From: an uncultured Alphaproteobacteria bacterium
GTDB lineage: Bacteria > Pseudomonadota > Alphaproteobacteria > UBA3830
DNA: 9,905 nt
Reading direction: 5' to 3'
NCBI GenBank assembly: GCA_905233775.1
Contig: CAJOEB010000027.1
Location: 1 to 9,905, forward strand
The translations under genes and the position numbers were made by a program. The notes under the pieces were generated by a model. That model was given only the letters and a program-made list of their open reading frames with translations, was not told the origin of the DNA and did not search any database. Numbering within the stretch: position 1 is the stretch's first letter; every line of letters begins with the position of its first letter. Below, piece by piece: positions 1-7,416 of the stretch.

Positions 1-624
1 TTAAAAGAACGCTTAAAAAAAGGATTGATGCAGCGATTGCTGACGGGGAAAGTGCGTCTTAAGGGATTTGATGGAGAGTGGAGAAAAGTTAGATTAGGAG
101 AATGTTTAAAGATAAAACATGGAAAATCTCAGATAGAAATAGAAGATATTCATGGGAAATATCCTATACTTGCAACTGGAGGTGAAATAGGGAGAACGAA
201 TGATTATCTATATGACAAAGAGTCAGTTCTTATCGGTAGAAAAGGTACAATTAACAATCCAATGTATATTGAAACTCCTTTCTGGACAATAGATACTCTT
301 TTCTATAGCCAAATAAAAAGCAACAGTAATGCAAAGTTTTTATATTATACATTTCAAGCAATAAACTGGTATACTTATAATGAAGGTTCAACTATTCCAA
401 GCCTTAGCGCTTCAACAATTATGAATATAAAAATACTTCTGCCCTCTCTTTCTGAACAAACTGCTATTGCCGAAATTCTTACAACTGCGGATGATGAAAT
501 ATCGCTTTTGAAAAAACAATTAGATGCACTAAAGCTGCAAAAGAAAGGACTTATGCAAAAATTATTAACAGGTGAATGGTCAACAAAAGATATATGTTAT
601 CACAGAAATTTGGTAAATATTTAG
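1..624 (+). CDS. hsdS: Type I restriction-modification specificity subunit HsdS, 5'-truncated by the window edge
   Basis: HsdS is the DNA-recognition subunit of a type I restriction-modification complex, where it directs HsdM methylation and HsdR cleavage. The frame is open from base 1 (LKERLKKGLMQRLLTG), so the ORF is the C-terminal 207 residues of a longer gene. The motif KKGLMQ(R/K)LLTG occurs twice, at bases 16-48 and 541-573. This is the usual HsdS repeat at the end of each helical spacer. The stretch between them, starting GFDGEWRKVRLGE and containing the conserved SLSEQTAIAEIL region, is the second target-recognition domain; the first lies left of the window. After the second LLTGEW the protein runs 14 more residues, overlapping the next gene by 49 bases. 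Family assignment is firm; the DNA sequence recognised cannot be read from this. Confidence 0.93.
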   Translation, partial: LKERLKKGLMQRLLTGKVRLKGFDGEWRKVRLGECLKIKHGKSQIEIEDIHGKYPILATGGEIGRTNDYLYDKESVLIGRKGTINNPMYIETPFWTIDTLFYSQIKSNSNAKFLYYTFQAINWYTYNEGSTIPSLSASTIMNIKILLPSLSEQTAIAEILTTADDEISLLKKQLDALKLQKKGLMQKLLTGEWSTKDICYHRNLVNI

Positions 625-1367
625 TATATGCTGATGAGTCAGGAGATCATTTATTAAAACCAAATGATAAGGATTTTCCGTTTTTCGGGTTAGTGTTCGT
701 TATTATAGAACGAGAATATTATGCGAACTTTTTCGTTCCTCAGTTAACTCAACTCAAATTGAAATATTTCCCTACCCCAGATGTAATTTTACATGAACAT
801 GATATCAGAAAAGCTCAAGGTGATTTTGCGTTTTTAAGCAATGCTATTAAAAGAGAGAATTTTATCAGAGATATAACTGAACTTATTGAAAATACTCAAT
901 TCACTATCATATCTGCAGTTATTAATAAAAACGAATTGCAAAAACAATATAAATCTCCAGAGCATCCCTATCATCTAGCAATGAAATTTTGTTTAGAACG
1001 ATTCAAATATTTTTTAAGTGATAAGTCGTTGGCAAATAATCAAGAATCGCACATTACCTTTGAATCCAGAGGGAAAAGAGAAGATACAAATCTCAATCTT
1101 GCATTTCAAATGCTTTTAAATAACAAAGTAATTCCCAAGAGTTTTAATATCAAAATGCTTTCTAAGATATCTAATTGTTCAGGGTTACAGTTAGCAGATT
1201 TGGTCGCTCGGCCTATAGTTATGAATATACTAAAACCACAGCAACAAAACAGAGCTTTTAACACCCTGAAGAGTAAATTTTATCACGATAAAGACGGAAG
1301 AATAGACGGATACGGATTGAAGGTTTTTCCTAAAAGCGCAGGAGACTTTCATAAGAAAGCCCCCTAA
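576..1367 (+). CDS. DUF3800 domain-containing protein, embedded in the type I R-M operon
   Basis: A 263-residue protein with the hallmarks of DUF3800: an N-terminal YADESGD motif (D20, E21, S22), HEHDIRK (from H73), ESRGKRED (from E163) and a C-terminal LQLADLVARP block (D208). The ending GYGLKVFP also fits the family. No biochemical role is established to my knowledge. The spaced acidic residues suggest an RNase H-like nuclease fold, which is inference. It sits between hsdS and hsdR, so it is probably co-expressed with the R-M system as an accessory or cargo defence gene. The start is uncertain. ATG 576 lies inside hsdS with AGGTGA directly against it, too close for a normal Shine-Dalgarno. 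ATG 594 (MLSQKFGKYLVYADESG) is an alternative with no clear ribosome site. Translation is probably coupled to hsdS. Confidence 0.85.
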   Translation: MVNKRYMLSQKFGKYLVYADESGDHLLKPNDKDFPFFGLVFVIIEREYYANFFVPQLTQLKLKYFPTPDVILHEHDIRKAQGDFAFLSNAIKRENFIRDITELIENTQFTIISAVINKNELQKQYKSPEHPYHLAMKFCLERFKYFLSDKSLANNQESHITFESRGKREDTNLNLAFQMLLNNKVIPKSFNIKMLSKISNCSGLQLADLVARPIVMNILKPQQQNRAFNTLKSKFYHDKDGRIDGYGLKVFPKSAGDFHKKAP

Positions 1368-1408
1368 CACCGACCGGGTTCCCCAGTCCATATCTATTAG
1401 TATATCAT

Positions 1409-1413
1409 AGGAG
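1409..1413 (+). promoter_or_regulatory. Ribosome binding site of hsdR (AGGAG)
   Basis: AGGAG ends 8 bases before ATG 1422. It decides the start: the in-frame GTG at 1413 overlaps this site and can be dismissed. The 54-base gap between the DUF3800 stop and ATG 1422 otherwise holds a short GC-rich stretch just after the DUF3800 stop (1368-1386) and no convincing terminator, so hsdR is probably in the same operon. Confidence 0.8.
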
Positions 1414-1421
1414 TGTATAAT

Positions 1422-4400
1422 ATGTCAACTTTTTTAGAAGATAATCAAGCGTTTTGCACCAATCACATTCTTCCTGACTTCGATGAAGCATCTGCCAGTC
1501 AGATTCCTGCGGTTGTTCAGCTGATTAATCTTGGATATAACTACATTAGTCGCTCAGACGTAAAAAAGTTACGCAACGACAGCACAAATCAATATATTTT
1601 GCGTTCGATTGCTGAAAGAGCTTTGCGGAAAATTAATTCTGATGAAATTTCCGAAAAATCGATTATTGATGCTGTCAATGATCTTGAAAATATGAAGTTC
1701 AAAAATGCAGGTGTGCAAAAAGTCAGTGAACAAATTTACTCCAATCTCCTGACGGGCGTTAGTGTATCGGAATTTGTTAATGGTCGGAAAACATCTCCTC
1801 AGCTAAAGTTCATCGATTGGAGTAATATTCAAAACAACGAGTTTCACATATGTGTTGAATTCGAAATTTCAGAAGATGCCAATAGACGTCCTGATATTGT
1901 ATTGTTTGTAAATGGCATTCCTTTTGCGGTTATCGAATGTAAAAAAACATCTGTAAATGTAAATGAAGCAATTGACCAGCATCTGCGTAATCAGCAAGGA
2001 AACAATATCCCTAAATTTTTCTTGTTTACACAAATTTTGGCAGCAACGAACGTAAGTACATTCAAATACGGAACTATGCTTACTCCTGCTAAATATTATT
2101 CTGTTTGGAAAGAAGAAAATGAAGATGAAAAACTTCTTAATTCATTAAATCCTGTGTCAGAATTGGCCCAAATTAAACAGGATTTAGTTAGAGAAAATTT
2201 TAATTACAAAATTCCGAAATCAGTAAGTGAACAGACAAAAGGCCTCTACAATATTCTTCGTCCGGAAAGACTCCTCGGATTAGTTCGAAGCTACGTTATT
2301 TACGATAGGAACATAAAAAAAATTGCGAGATATCAACAGTATTTTGCTGTTCAAAAAAGTATGGCAAGAATAAACGGGAATCCAAGACGAGGCGGATTAA
2401 TTTGGCATACTCAAGGCTCTGGGAAATCACTCACGATGGTATTTTTGGTAAAAATTTTAATTGAGCAGCTAAAAAATCCACGCATTGTTATAGTAACCGA
2501 TCGCAAACAACTTAATCATCAGATTTCCGGAGTGTTTAATGCTTGTAAAATAAAGAAAGAAGTGATTGAAGCGAAATCTGCTAAGGATTTAGTCAGGAGT
2601 CTTAAGGAAAAATCTGTAGATGTGATTGTAACTTTAGTGCAAAAATTCGATCACACCAAAGATAGTTTTACGGATTATGATGATAATATTTTCATACTAA
2701 TTGATGAAGCACATAGGACACAGGGCGGAGAAGCTAATGCCCGGATGAATGTTATGATGCCGAACGCTTGTCAAATCGCTTTTACTGGAACACCTTTAAT
2801 GAGCAAAGAAAAAGCATCCTCAGCAGAAAAATTCGGCGGAATTATCGATGCTTACACGATGAAAGAAGCAGAGGAGGATGGTGCTGTTTTGCCTTTGGTA
2901 TATCAAGCGTGGTATGTGGATATGATTTTGCAAAGTCGCATGCTGGATGAATTTTATAATTCCATTACAGAGCCGATGACGGAAGAAGAAAAAAAGAAAT
3001 TTGAGCGAGAAATGAATCTTGCAAAAATGATAGAAAATAATTCTTCACGTATAGAGGCAATTGCTTTAAGTGTCTGTAAACATTATAAGGAATTCTTCAG
3101 GAATACGGGACTTAAAGGACAAGTTGTGGTGCCTTCTAAATATGCAGCTGTACTTTTTCAAGAAGCTCTGGAACGAATAAGCGATATAAGAACTGCAGTT
3201 ATTATTTCGGACACAAAAGACGACAAAGAAAACAAAAGCCTACCGGAAATGAAAGAAAAAGTCGCAAAATACATTGCGGAAGAAAAACGTCGTTATGGTT
3301 CTTTAGAATTGTATGAAAAAAATATGATCGATAGTTTCAGAGATGATCCTGATGGTGTAGAGCTTATCATAGTAGTAGATAAATTGCTGACAGGATTTGA
3401 TGCTCCAAGAAACACTGTTTTGTATCTCGCTAAGCAGTTAAAAGACCACAATTTGATGCAGGCGATAGCTAGAGTTAATCGATTATTTGATGGGGATAAT
3501 AAAAAACCGATAAAAACTAATGGAATTATTATTGATTATTCGAAAAATGCCGAAAATTTAAAAAATGCTATGGCATTGTTTGCGAATTATGATCCGGAAG
3601 ATGTGAAAGGTACTTTGGTATCGACAGAAGAAAAAATCAAAAGCCTTCAAAACATTTACGAAAATTTGTTAGATACATTTAAAGAGCAATCAACTACCGA
3701 TGATTGTTTAAATTTACTAAAAACCAATGAAATGGTTCGTGAAAAATTCTATGAGGAAGTAAATAATTTTATCAATAACTTTTATGTTAGTATTTCTCTT
3801 CCTGATTTCAGTCAACATTTTTCTGCAGACAAATTGAAAAAATACGGCCTAGAACTAAAAAAATTCGTGGAGCTAAAAAAATCAGTAAAAACAGCTTTGG
3901 CGGAAAAAATAGATTTTTCGAAATATTGCGCTCAACTTCATCAAATTTTAGATAGATATGTAGGAGTAGAAAAAGTTGAACAACTTTCAAAGACGATTAA
4001 TTTATCAGATGTAAATGAGTTCAATAGATTTGTTGAAGATCAGGAAAACGGTATGTCAGATCGATCGAAAGCCGAAGCAATTGCAGCACAAACGGAAAAA
4101 ATTATTACAGAACGCCGTAAATCTGATGAAGTTTTCTACAGCAACTTTTCTGATAGGATAAACGTTCTTCTCACTAACTTACGCAATGCGAAACATAAGG
4201 ATATTTCCAATTTGCTCGAAGAAATGAAAAAAATCCAACAACATGTTTCTGGTTATGAAAATGAAGATATTCCTGAAGCAATTAAGAATAAAAAATATTT
4301 GCATCCTTTTTTTAGAAACCTTCGACAGTACTTTGAGAATGAAAACGAAAAGAACTTTTTGAAAATCGTAATAGATATTGTTGGAATCATTCAAAAGAAA

Positions 4401-4562
4401 CAAATTGTAGATTGGTGGACGAATAAAAATATCAGAAATGACATAATCAATGAAATATATGATTACTTGTTTGATAATGCTATAAGTGATAACGTTCAGC
4501 AAATTAAAAATGTTGGAGAAATATCTTGGACATTAGCAGTAGAAAATAAAGAAATTTTATGA
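1422..4562 (+). CDS. hsdR: Type I restriction endonuclease subunit R (HsdR)
   Basis: HsdR is the motor and nuclease subunit of a type I R-M complex: it translocates DNA with ATP and cuts unmodified DNA. From ATG 1422 it has 1046 residues, a normal full length. The N-terminal PD-(D/E)XK nuclease shows RRPDIVLFVNGIPFAVIECKK, with D158, E172 and K174 as likely catalytic residues. The superfamily 2 helicase follows: Walker A GSGKS (332-336), DEAH box IDEAHRTQGG (D428-H431), FTGTPL motif III, then LLTGFDAPRNTVLYLAKQLKDHN and QAIARVNR (motifs V-VI). The rest is a long charged C-terminal helical domain of the type that docks onto HsdM/HsdS. No frameshift or missing motif is visible, so the enzyme looks active. 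The stop overlaps the start of the next gene by 4 bases. Confidence 0.97.
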   Translation: MSTFLEDNQAFCTNHILPDFDEASASQIPAVVQLINLGYNYISRSDVKKLRNDSTNQYILRSIAERALRKINSDEISEKSIIDAVNDLENMKFKNAGVQKVSEQIYSNLLTGVSVSEFVNGRKTSPQLKFIDWSNIQNNEFHICVEFEISEDANRRPDIVLFVNGIPFAVIECKKTSVNVNEAIDQHLRNQQGNNIPKFFLFTQILAATNVSTFKYGTMLTPAKYYSVWKEENEDEKLLNSLNPVSELAQIKQDLVRENFNYKIPKSVSEQTKGLYNILRPERLLGLVRSYVIYDRNIKKIARYQQYFAVQKSMARINGNPRRGGLIWHTQGSGKSLTMVFLVKILIEQLKNPRIVIVTDRKQLNHQISGVFNACKIKKEVIEAKSAKDLVRSLKEKSVDVIVTLVQKFDHTKDSFTDYDDNIFILIDEAHRTQGGEANARMNVMMPNACQIAFTGTPLMSKEKASSAEKFGGIIDAYTMKEAEEDGAVLPLVYQAWYVDMILQSRMLDEFYNSITEPMTEEEKKKFEREMNLAKMIENNSSRIEAIALSVCKHYKEFFRNTGLKGQVVVPSKYAAVLFQEALERISDIRTAVIISDTKDDKENKSLPEMKEKVAKYIAEEKRRYGSLELYEKNMIDSFRDDPDGVELIIVVDKLLTGFDAPRNTVLYLAKQLKDHNLMQAIARVNRLFDGDNKKPIKTNGIIIDYSKNAENLKNAMALFANYDPEDVKGTLVSTEEKIKSLQNIYENLLDTFKEQSTTDDCLNLLKTNEMVREKFYEEVNNFINNFYVSISLPDFSQHFSADKLKKYGLELKKFVELKKSVKTALAEKIDFSKYCAQLHQILDRYVGVEKVEQLSKTINLSDVNEFNRFVEDQENGMSDRSKAEAIAAQTEKIITERRKSDEVFYSNFSDRINVLLTNLRNAKHKDISNLLEEMKKIQQHVSGYENEDIPEAIKNKKYLHPFFRNLRQYFENENEKNFLKIVIDIVGIIQKKQIVDWWTNKNIRNDIINEIYDYLFDNAISDNVQQIKNVGEISWTLAVENKEIL

Positions 4563-5248
4563 ACAATACGATAGATATTCCGTACAAACTTATTCGGGAA
4601 AGAAGAAAAACATTGGCAATACATGTTATGCCTGATGCGTCGGTAATCATTAAATCTCCGAACAAGACTAAAGATGAAGAAATCAGAGATTTTTTTAACC
4701 GCAAACGTCGATGGATAGAAAAACAGATCGCTTTCTTTAAAGAATGTCGGCGCATGAACGGCGAAATTGTAAGCGGAGCAGAATATTTTTTTCTTGGAAA
4801 ACAGTTTCAAATAATTATCAAAAAAGCAGAATTAAGAGAATATGTAGATATTGAGCATTGTAAATTGATTATCCATAATTTTTTCCCTAAAAAAACTGAA
4901 AGATCTGCTGATATATTCCACAAATGGCTTAAAGAAGAAACTGAAAAACAGTTTTCATTGTTGTTAGAGAAATGTCTTCAAAAATTTCCCGGAATGCTTG
5001 CTCCTAACCTCAAAATTCGTCTTTTACATAGAAGATGGGGAAGTTTTAGTACTAAAAACAATATTACTTTGAATGCTAACTTAATTGCCGTTGACAAACA
5101 ATATATAGAATATGTTATTACTCATGAGTTGTGTCACTATTACCATATGAACCACTCATCAGCTTTTTACAAATTGCTTGAATCGAAGATTCCAGACTGG
5201 AAGGTATTAAAAATAAAACTTGAGAAAAGTCCTATTATAAGATTGTAA
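4559..5248 (+). CDS. YgjP-like M48 family (DUF45) metallopeptidase
   Basis: A 229-residue protein of the YgjP/DUF45 type. The zinc site is THELCHYYHMNHSSAF: H189, E190 and H193 form HExxH, with H199 as probable third ligand, preceded by the family block RRWGSFSTKNNITLNANL. The N-terminus (IPYKLIRERRKTLAIHVMPDASVIIKSP) and FFNRKRRWIEKQI are also typical of the family. The fold is that of a zinc metallopeptidase, but E. coli YgjP has been reported to hydrolyse UTP, so the reaction cannot be assumed. Its ATG overlaps the hsdR stop (ATGA), so it is translated with hsdR. Genes of this family recur directly after hsdR in type I systems, which suggests an accessory role in the R-M locus. No signal peptide is visible, so it is probably cytoplasmic. 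Confidence 0.9.
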   Translation: MNNTIDIPYKLIRERRKTLAIHVMPDASVIIKSPNKTKDEEIRDFFNRKRRWIEKQIAFFKECRRMNGEIVSGAEYFFLGKQFQIIIKKAELREYVDIEHCKLIIHNFFPKKTERSADIFHKWLKEETEKQFSLLLEKCLQKFPGMLAPNLKIRLLHRRWGSFSTKNNITLNANLIAVDKQYIEYVITHELCHYYHMNHSSAFYKLLESKIPDWKVLKIKLEKSPIIRL

Positions 5249-5335
5249 GTCTATTGTCCACCAACTTTTGTCAAAGATAAGTACAAATGGCAGAATACCC
5301 ACTTTTGTAAAATAAAACAGTGCATGTACGCTAAA

Positions 5336-5355
5336 GTCATGTTTTAAGTATGACC
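5336..5355 (+). repeat. 20-base direct repeat, copy 1
   Basis: The core ATGTTTTAAGTATGACC (5339-5355), with GTC before it, recurs 99 bases downstream at 5435-5454. The two 20-base copies agree at 18 positions, and the three preceding A residues also match. The copies lie on the same strand and flank a perfect inverted repeat. They could be protein binding sites or terminal repeats of a small or decayed mobile element; the sequence does not decide between these. Confidence 0.7.
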
Positions 5356-5389
5356 TGGTAAGCGGTCTGATTTGTTTTTATGTAACTTA

Positions 5390-5417
5390 TTGAAAACGAA
5401 AGAAAAACAGTTTTCAA
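5390..5417. repeat. 8-bp perfect inverted repeat between the two direct repeats
   Basis: TTGAAAAC (5390-5397) and GTTTTCAA (5410-5417) are perfectly complementary around a 12-base A-rich loop. It lies roughly midway between the two 20-base repeats. No T-run follows and the stem is AT-rich, so it is a poor intrinsic terminator; an operator or DNA-structure site is as likely. Confidence 0.5.
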
Positions 5418-5434
5418 AAAACTCTTCAAAAAAA

Positions 5435-5454
5435 GTTATGTTTTTAGTATGACC
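5435..5454 (+). repeat. 20-base direct repeat, copy 2
   Basis: Core ATGTTTTTAGTATGACC (5438-5454). It differs from copy 1 only at the third base (T for C) and one A/T position in the middle. Flanking DNA to the right (ACCTCCACC) is unrelated to that of copy 1, so the duplicated unit ends at GACC. Confidence 0.7.
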
Positions 5455-5590
5455 ACCTCCACCATTTCTTTTGTAAATAACTGTGTTTTTGAATTTTCTG
5501 TATGTGTCAATCTGTCGTGAGACTCGCTGTAACAGAGAGTTTAACGGCATTTGCTTTTGCATTTAATAACGATTTGATGTAATTTGCATA

Positions 5591-5655
5591 TTCTCCAAAG
5601 TTGCAAAAAGTTCTCCAAAAGCCCGATTTTTCTCCAAATGAAGTATAGTGGAGAA
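5591..5655. repeat. Phased array of TTCTCCAAA motifs
   Basis: TTCTCCAAA occurs exactly at 5591-5599, 5611-5619 and 5630-5638, and its complement TGGAGAA at 5649-5655. The starts are 20, 19 and 19 bases apart, close to two helical turns, so all copies would face the same side of the DNA. The last two copies form an inverted pair with a 12-base spacer. This layout suits cooperative binding by a regulator or recombination accessory protein. No gene start lies close by, so what it controls is unknown. Confidence 0.6.
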
Positions 5656-5669
5656 TTTTCTTACTATAC
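5643..5669. repeat. 27-base dyad (GTATAGT ... ACTATAC)
   Basis: GTATAGT (5643-5649) and ACTATAC (5663-5669) are perfectly complementary around a 13-base centre, and several centre positions can also pair, some as G-U in RNA. The dyad overlaps the inverted TGGAGAA copy of the phased array, so the two signals may belong to one site. No T-run follows on the plus strand. Confidence 0.5.
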
Positions 5670-6019
5670 CTCATACAGAGGCGATACGGCAATTTTTGTT
5701 AAAATACGATTAAATTTTCCGTGACTTTCGATTGGGGTAGCGGGTCATAGTTAAAACAGGAATGAGATTTATGCTGGAATATAAGAATTTCAATGTCGTT
5801 TTAATAATGGATTTCGCATGCTGATGTAAGAATTACCTTGTATTCGCAAAAACGCAATAAGCATCTGAGCTACAAATAAGTTACGACCATGCAAAAATTT
5901 GGACGGAGCAGGTATACTACGCAAGACTAATGATATATGAAATGAGAAGACATAACAATGCCTAAAATTTCAATATCTTTCCGAAGCTCAAAGCACTTAA
6001 ATTAATCATCCAAGTTAGA

Positions 6020-6051
6020 TTTACTATTTATTAACTTTATTGTACCATAAT
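6020..6051 (+). promoter_or_regulatory. Weak candidate promoter for the secreted protease gene
   Basis: The AT-rich leader has CATAAT (6046-6051) as a possible -10 element about 27 bases before ATG 6079. The nearest -35-like hexamer, TTTACT (6020-6025), is 20 bases further up, longer than ideal. Given the base composition this could be chance. Confidence 0.2.
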
Positions 6052-6078
6052 TAAGTTAGGTGAGGTGTAGGTTTGAAT

Positions 6079-7365
6079 ATGATGAAAGTTATTATGTTTG
6101 TGTTTAGCCTGCTGTTGATGCCTGAAGCTAAGTCAATGCATTTTCCATTTGCGGAGTTTCAGCATTTAGATAGGCAGCATCGACCAAGAGAAGCTAGTGT
6201 ATATGATAGTCTAGCGACAGAAGAGCAAGCGTATTCAAAATTTTTAGAACATATTGATGTCACTGGAACTTTAATAAATCCAATGTCTAGAGAAAATAAA
6301 CTTTTTAATGAAGCTATGCATCGCATAATAAGTAATCCTGTTGGCTTAGAATTAATAAAAATTATAGCCACAAAACTAGAAAGAAAAAAAATAGTTTGGG
6401 AATCTATACTAGCACAAGCCGAAGAAATTAAGAGGCAACAACACAACGTAAATGCAGAAATTACAAAGCTTATTAGTCGTGATCCAACCGCAAGTACTGG
6501 ATTAATAAAGGGAGAATTTTATAAAGCAAAAAATTTTTTAAGATTGTTGTTACGACCTGGTAACCCAAACAGCTATGATATAAATACATTTATTACTGGT
6601 TCTGATGATATATCAGCTATTATTAATACTAATTACTCGGCATCTGATCAGTGGTCAAGAAATGCGGAAGAACTTGAAACGAAAATAGGTGGAATACCAT
6701 CTGATAATAGTTGGGGAAGTGTTAGACACAACGTTGGAGATTTTGCTAAGGTATATGAAAATATAGATAAAATTATTCTTAGGGCCAAAAAAGTTTTAGA
6801 TTCGAGGAAACTTTTATTTGAAATAGGAAGTAAAAACTGTTTTCAACCGCACATTAATTCCCAATGTAAGGTGACAATAAATTTTTCCTTATACAAAGAT
6901 AATGGATATAGCCAAACAGGAGGTCATTATTATATTTCTTCAATTTTGGACGAGAACAGCGTTATTTTAGGTTGTAAGCAAAAAACACTACATGGATCGA
7001 TTTTTCACGAATTTTTGCACGGATTACATGAAATCGAAGGAAGAAGAAAGTCTCAGGATGATGCTTTGTTATTGCTATACACAGATCCAATTTATAGGAG
7101 TAAATGGTCAAATGATGAAGAACTTTTGAATATTACTGGTGTATTTTATGAGATAGACACGTGGATGGTTGATCCCATCAGCATACGACGCTTTGATATG
7201 TCTCAAACAACACTTTCAGTGATAGAAAGAATGCCTCGGCATTTGCATATAGAACCTAAATTAGAAGAAAAAACAGTTTTATCTGCGCCAATAAAAGATG
7301 AACGAAAAGCCGCAGAGGCAATAATGAAAGCGCATGGAGGGGATTTTATCTTAGAAATAAAATAA
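6079..7365 (+). CDS. Predicted secreted zinc metalloprotease, NleD/M91-like
   Basis: From ATG 6079 the protein has 428 residues. It opens with a signal peptide (MMKVIMFVFSLLLMPEAKSM), so export through the inner membrane is expected. The middle is helical and charged, with no family I recognise. Near the C-terminus lies HEFLHGLHE (H312-H316, counted from the in-frame TTG at 6073), an HExxH zinc site, followed about 33 residues later by NDEELLNITG (E349/E350). HExxH plus a downstream EEL.TxG is the layout of the M91 (NleD) protease family, whose known member is injected into host cells and cleaves MAP kinases. Assignment to M91 is inference from motif order. The start is open: TTG 6073 has GAGG at better spacing, while ATG 6079/6082 have only AGG at 6069-6071. 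It is followed closely by another exported protein gene. Confidence 0.72.
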   Translation: MMKVIMFVFSLLLMPEAKSMHFPFAEFQHLDRQHRPREASVYDSLATEEQAYSKFLEHIDVTGTLINPMSRENKLFNEAMHRIISNPVGLELIKIIATKLERKKIVWESILAQAEEIKRQQHNVNAEITKLISRDPTASTGLIKGEFYKAKNFLRLLLRPGNPNSYDINTFITGSDDISAIINTNYSASDQWSRNAEELETKIGGIPSDNSWGSVRHNVGDFAKVYENIDKIILRAKKVLDSRKLLFEIGSKNCFQPHINSQCKVTINFSLYKDNGYSQTGGHYYISSILDENSVILGCKQKTLHGSIFHEFLHGLHEIEGRRKSQDDALLLLYTDPIYRSKWSNDEELLNITGVFYEIDTWMVDPISIRRFDMSQTTLSVIERMPRHLHIEPKLEEKTVLSAPIKDERKAAEAIMKAHGGDFILEIK

Positions 7366-7404
7366 TTGAGCATTCTTGTTATAAATGATAATATAAGGGT
7401 GTAT

Positions 7405-7410
7405 AGGAGA
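7405..7410 (+). promoter_or_regulatory. Ribosome binding site deciding the start at 7417 (AGGAGA)
   Basis: AGGAGA ends 6 bases before ATG 7417. The frame is also open from a TTG at 7366, directly after the previous stop, but that start would put 17 non-hydrophobic residues in front of a clean signal peptide. The ATG is therefore preferred. Confidence 0.8.
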
Positions 7411-7416
7411 ATTGAG

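Larger units (their letters stand above)
5249..6078. other. Repeat-rich intergenic region without a convincing gene
   Basis: About 830 bases separate the R-M operon from the secreted-protein pair. Short ORFs exist on the minus strand (5344-5562, 5507-5692), but they overlap each other, have no good ribosome sites and match no family I know. What stands out is repeat structure in the left half, listed separately. The right half (about 5700-6000) shows neither a gene nor strong repeats; short fragments there could be decayed coding sequence, but I cannot identify a parent. The last 60 bases are very AT-rich and probably carry the promoter of the next gene. Confidence 0.6.

Noticed and set aside
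16..573. HsdS internal repeat as a site for homologous recombination or phase variation
   Set aside because: The two KKGLMQ.LLTG blocks are similar as protein but match at only 22 of 33 bases, too diverged to recombine readily.
1368..1386. Short GC-rich stretch after the DUF3800 stop as a terminator or insertion scar
   Set aside because: It forms no stable hairpin and has no T-run, and no repeat of it is found elsewhere in the window.
5282..5309. Hairpin TACAAATGG / CCA..TTTGTA after the metallopeptidase gene, as a terminator
   Set aside because: The stem is AT-rich with a 2-base bulge, and no T-run follows on the plus strand.
5344..5692. Two minus-strand ORFs (72 and 61 aa) in the repeat region
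   Set aside because: They overlap each other, start with poor ribosome sites and show no recognisable domain; their residues largely reflect the repeats.
5858..5875. tRNA-like D-arm string (minus strand GTAGCTCAGATG)
   Set aside because: The matching GAGC side of the D-stem, the anticodon arm and the T-loop are absent in the flanking bases, so it is a chance match.
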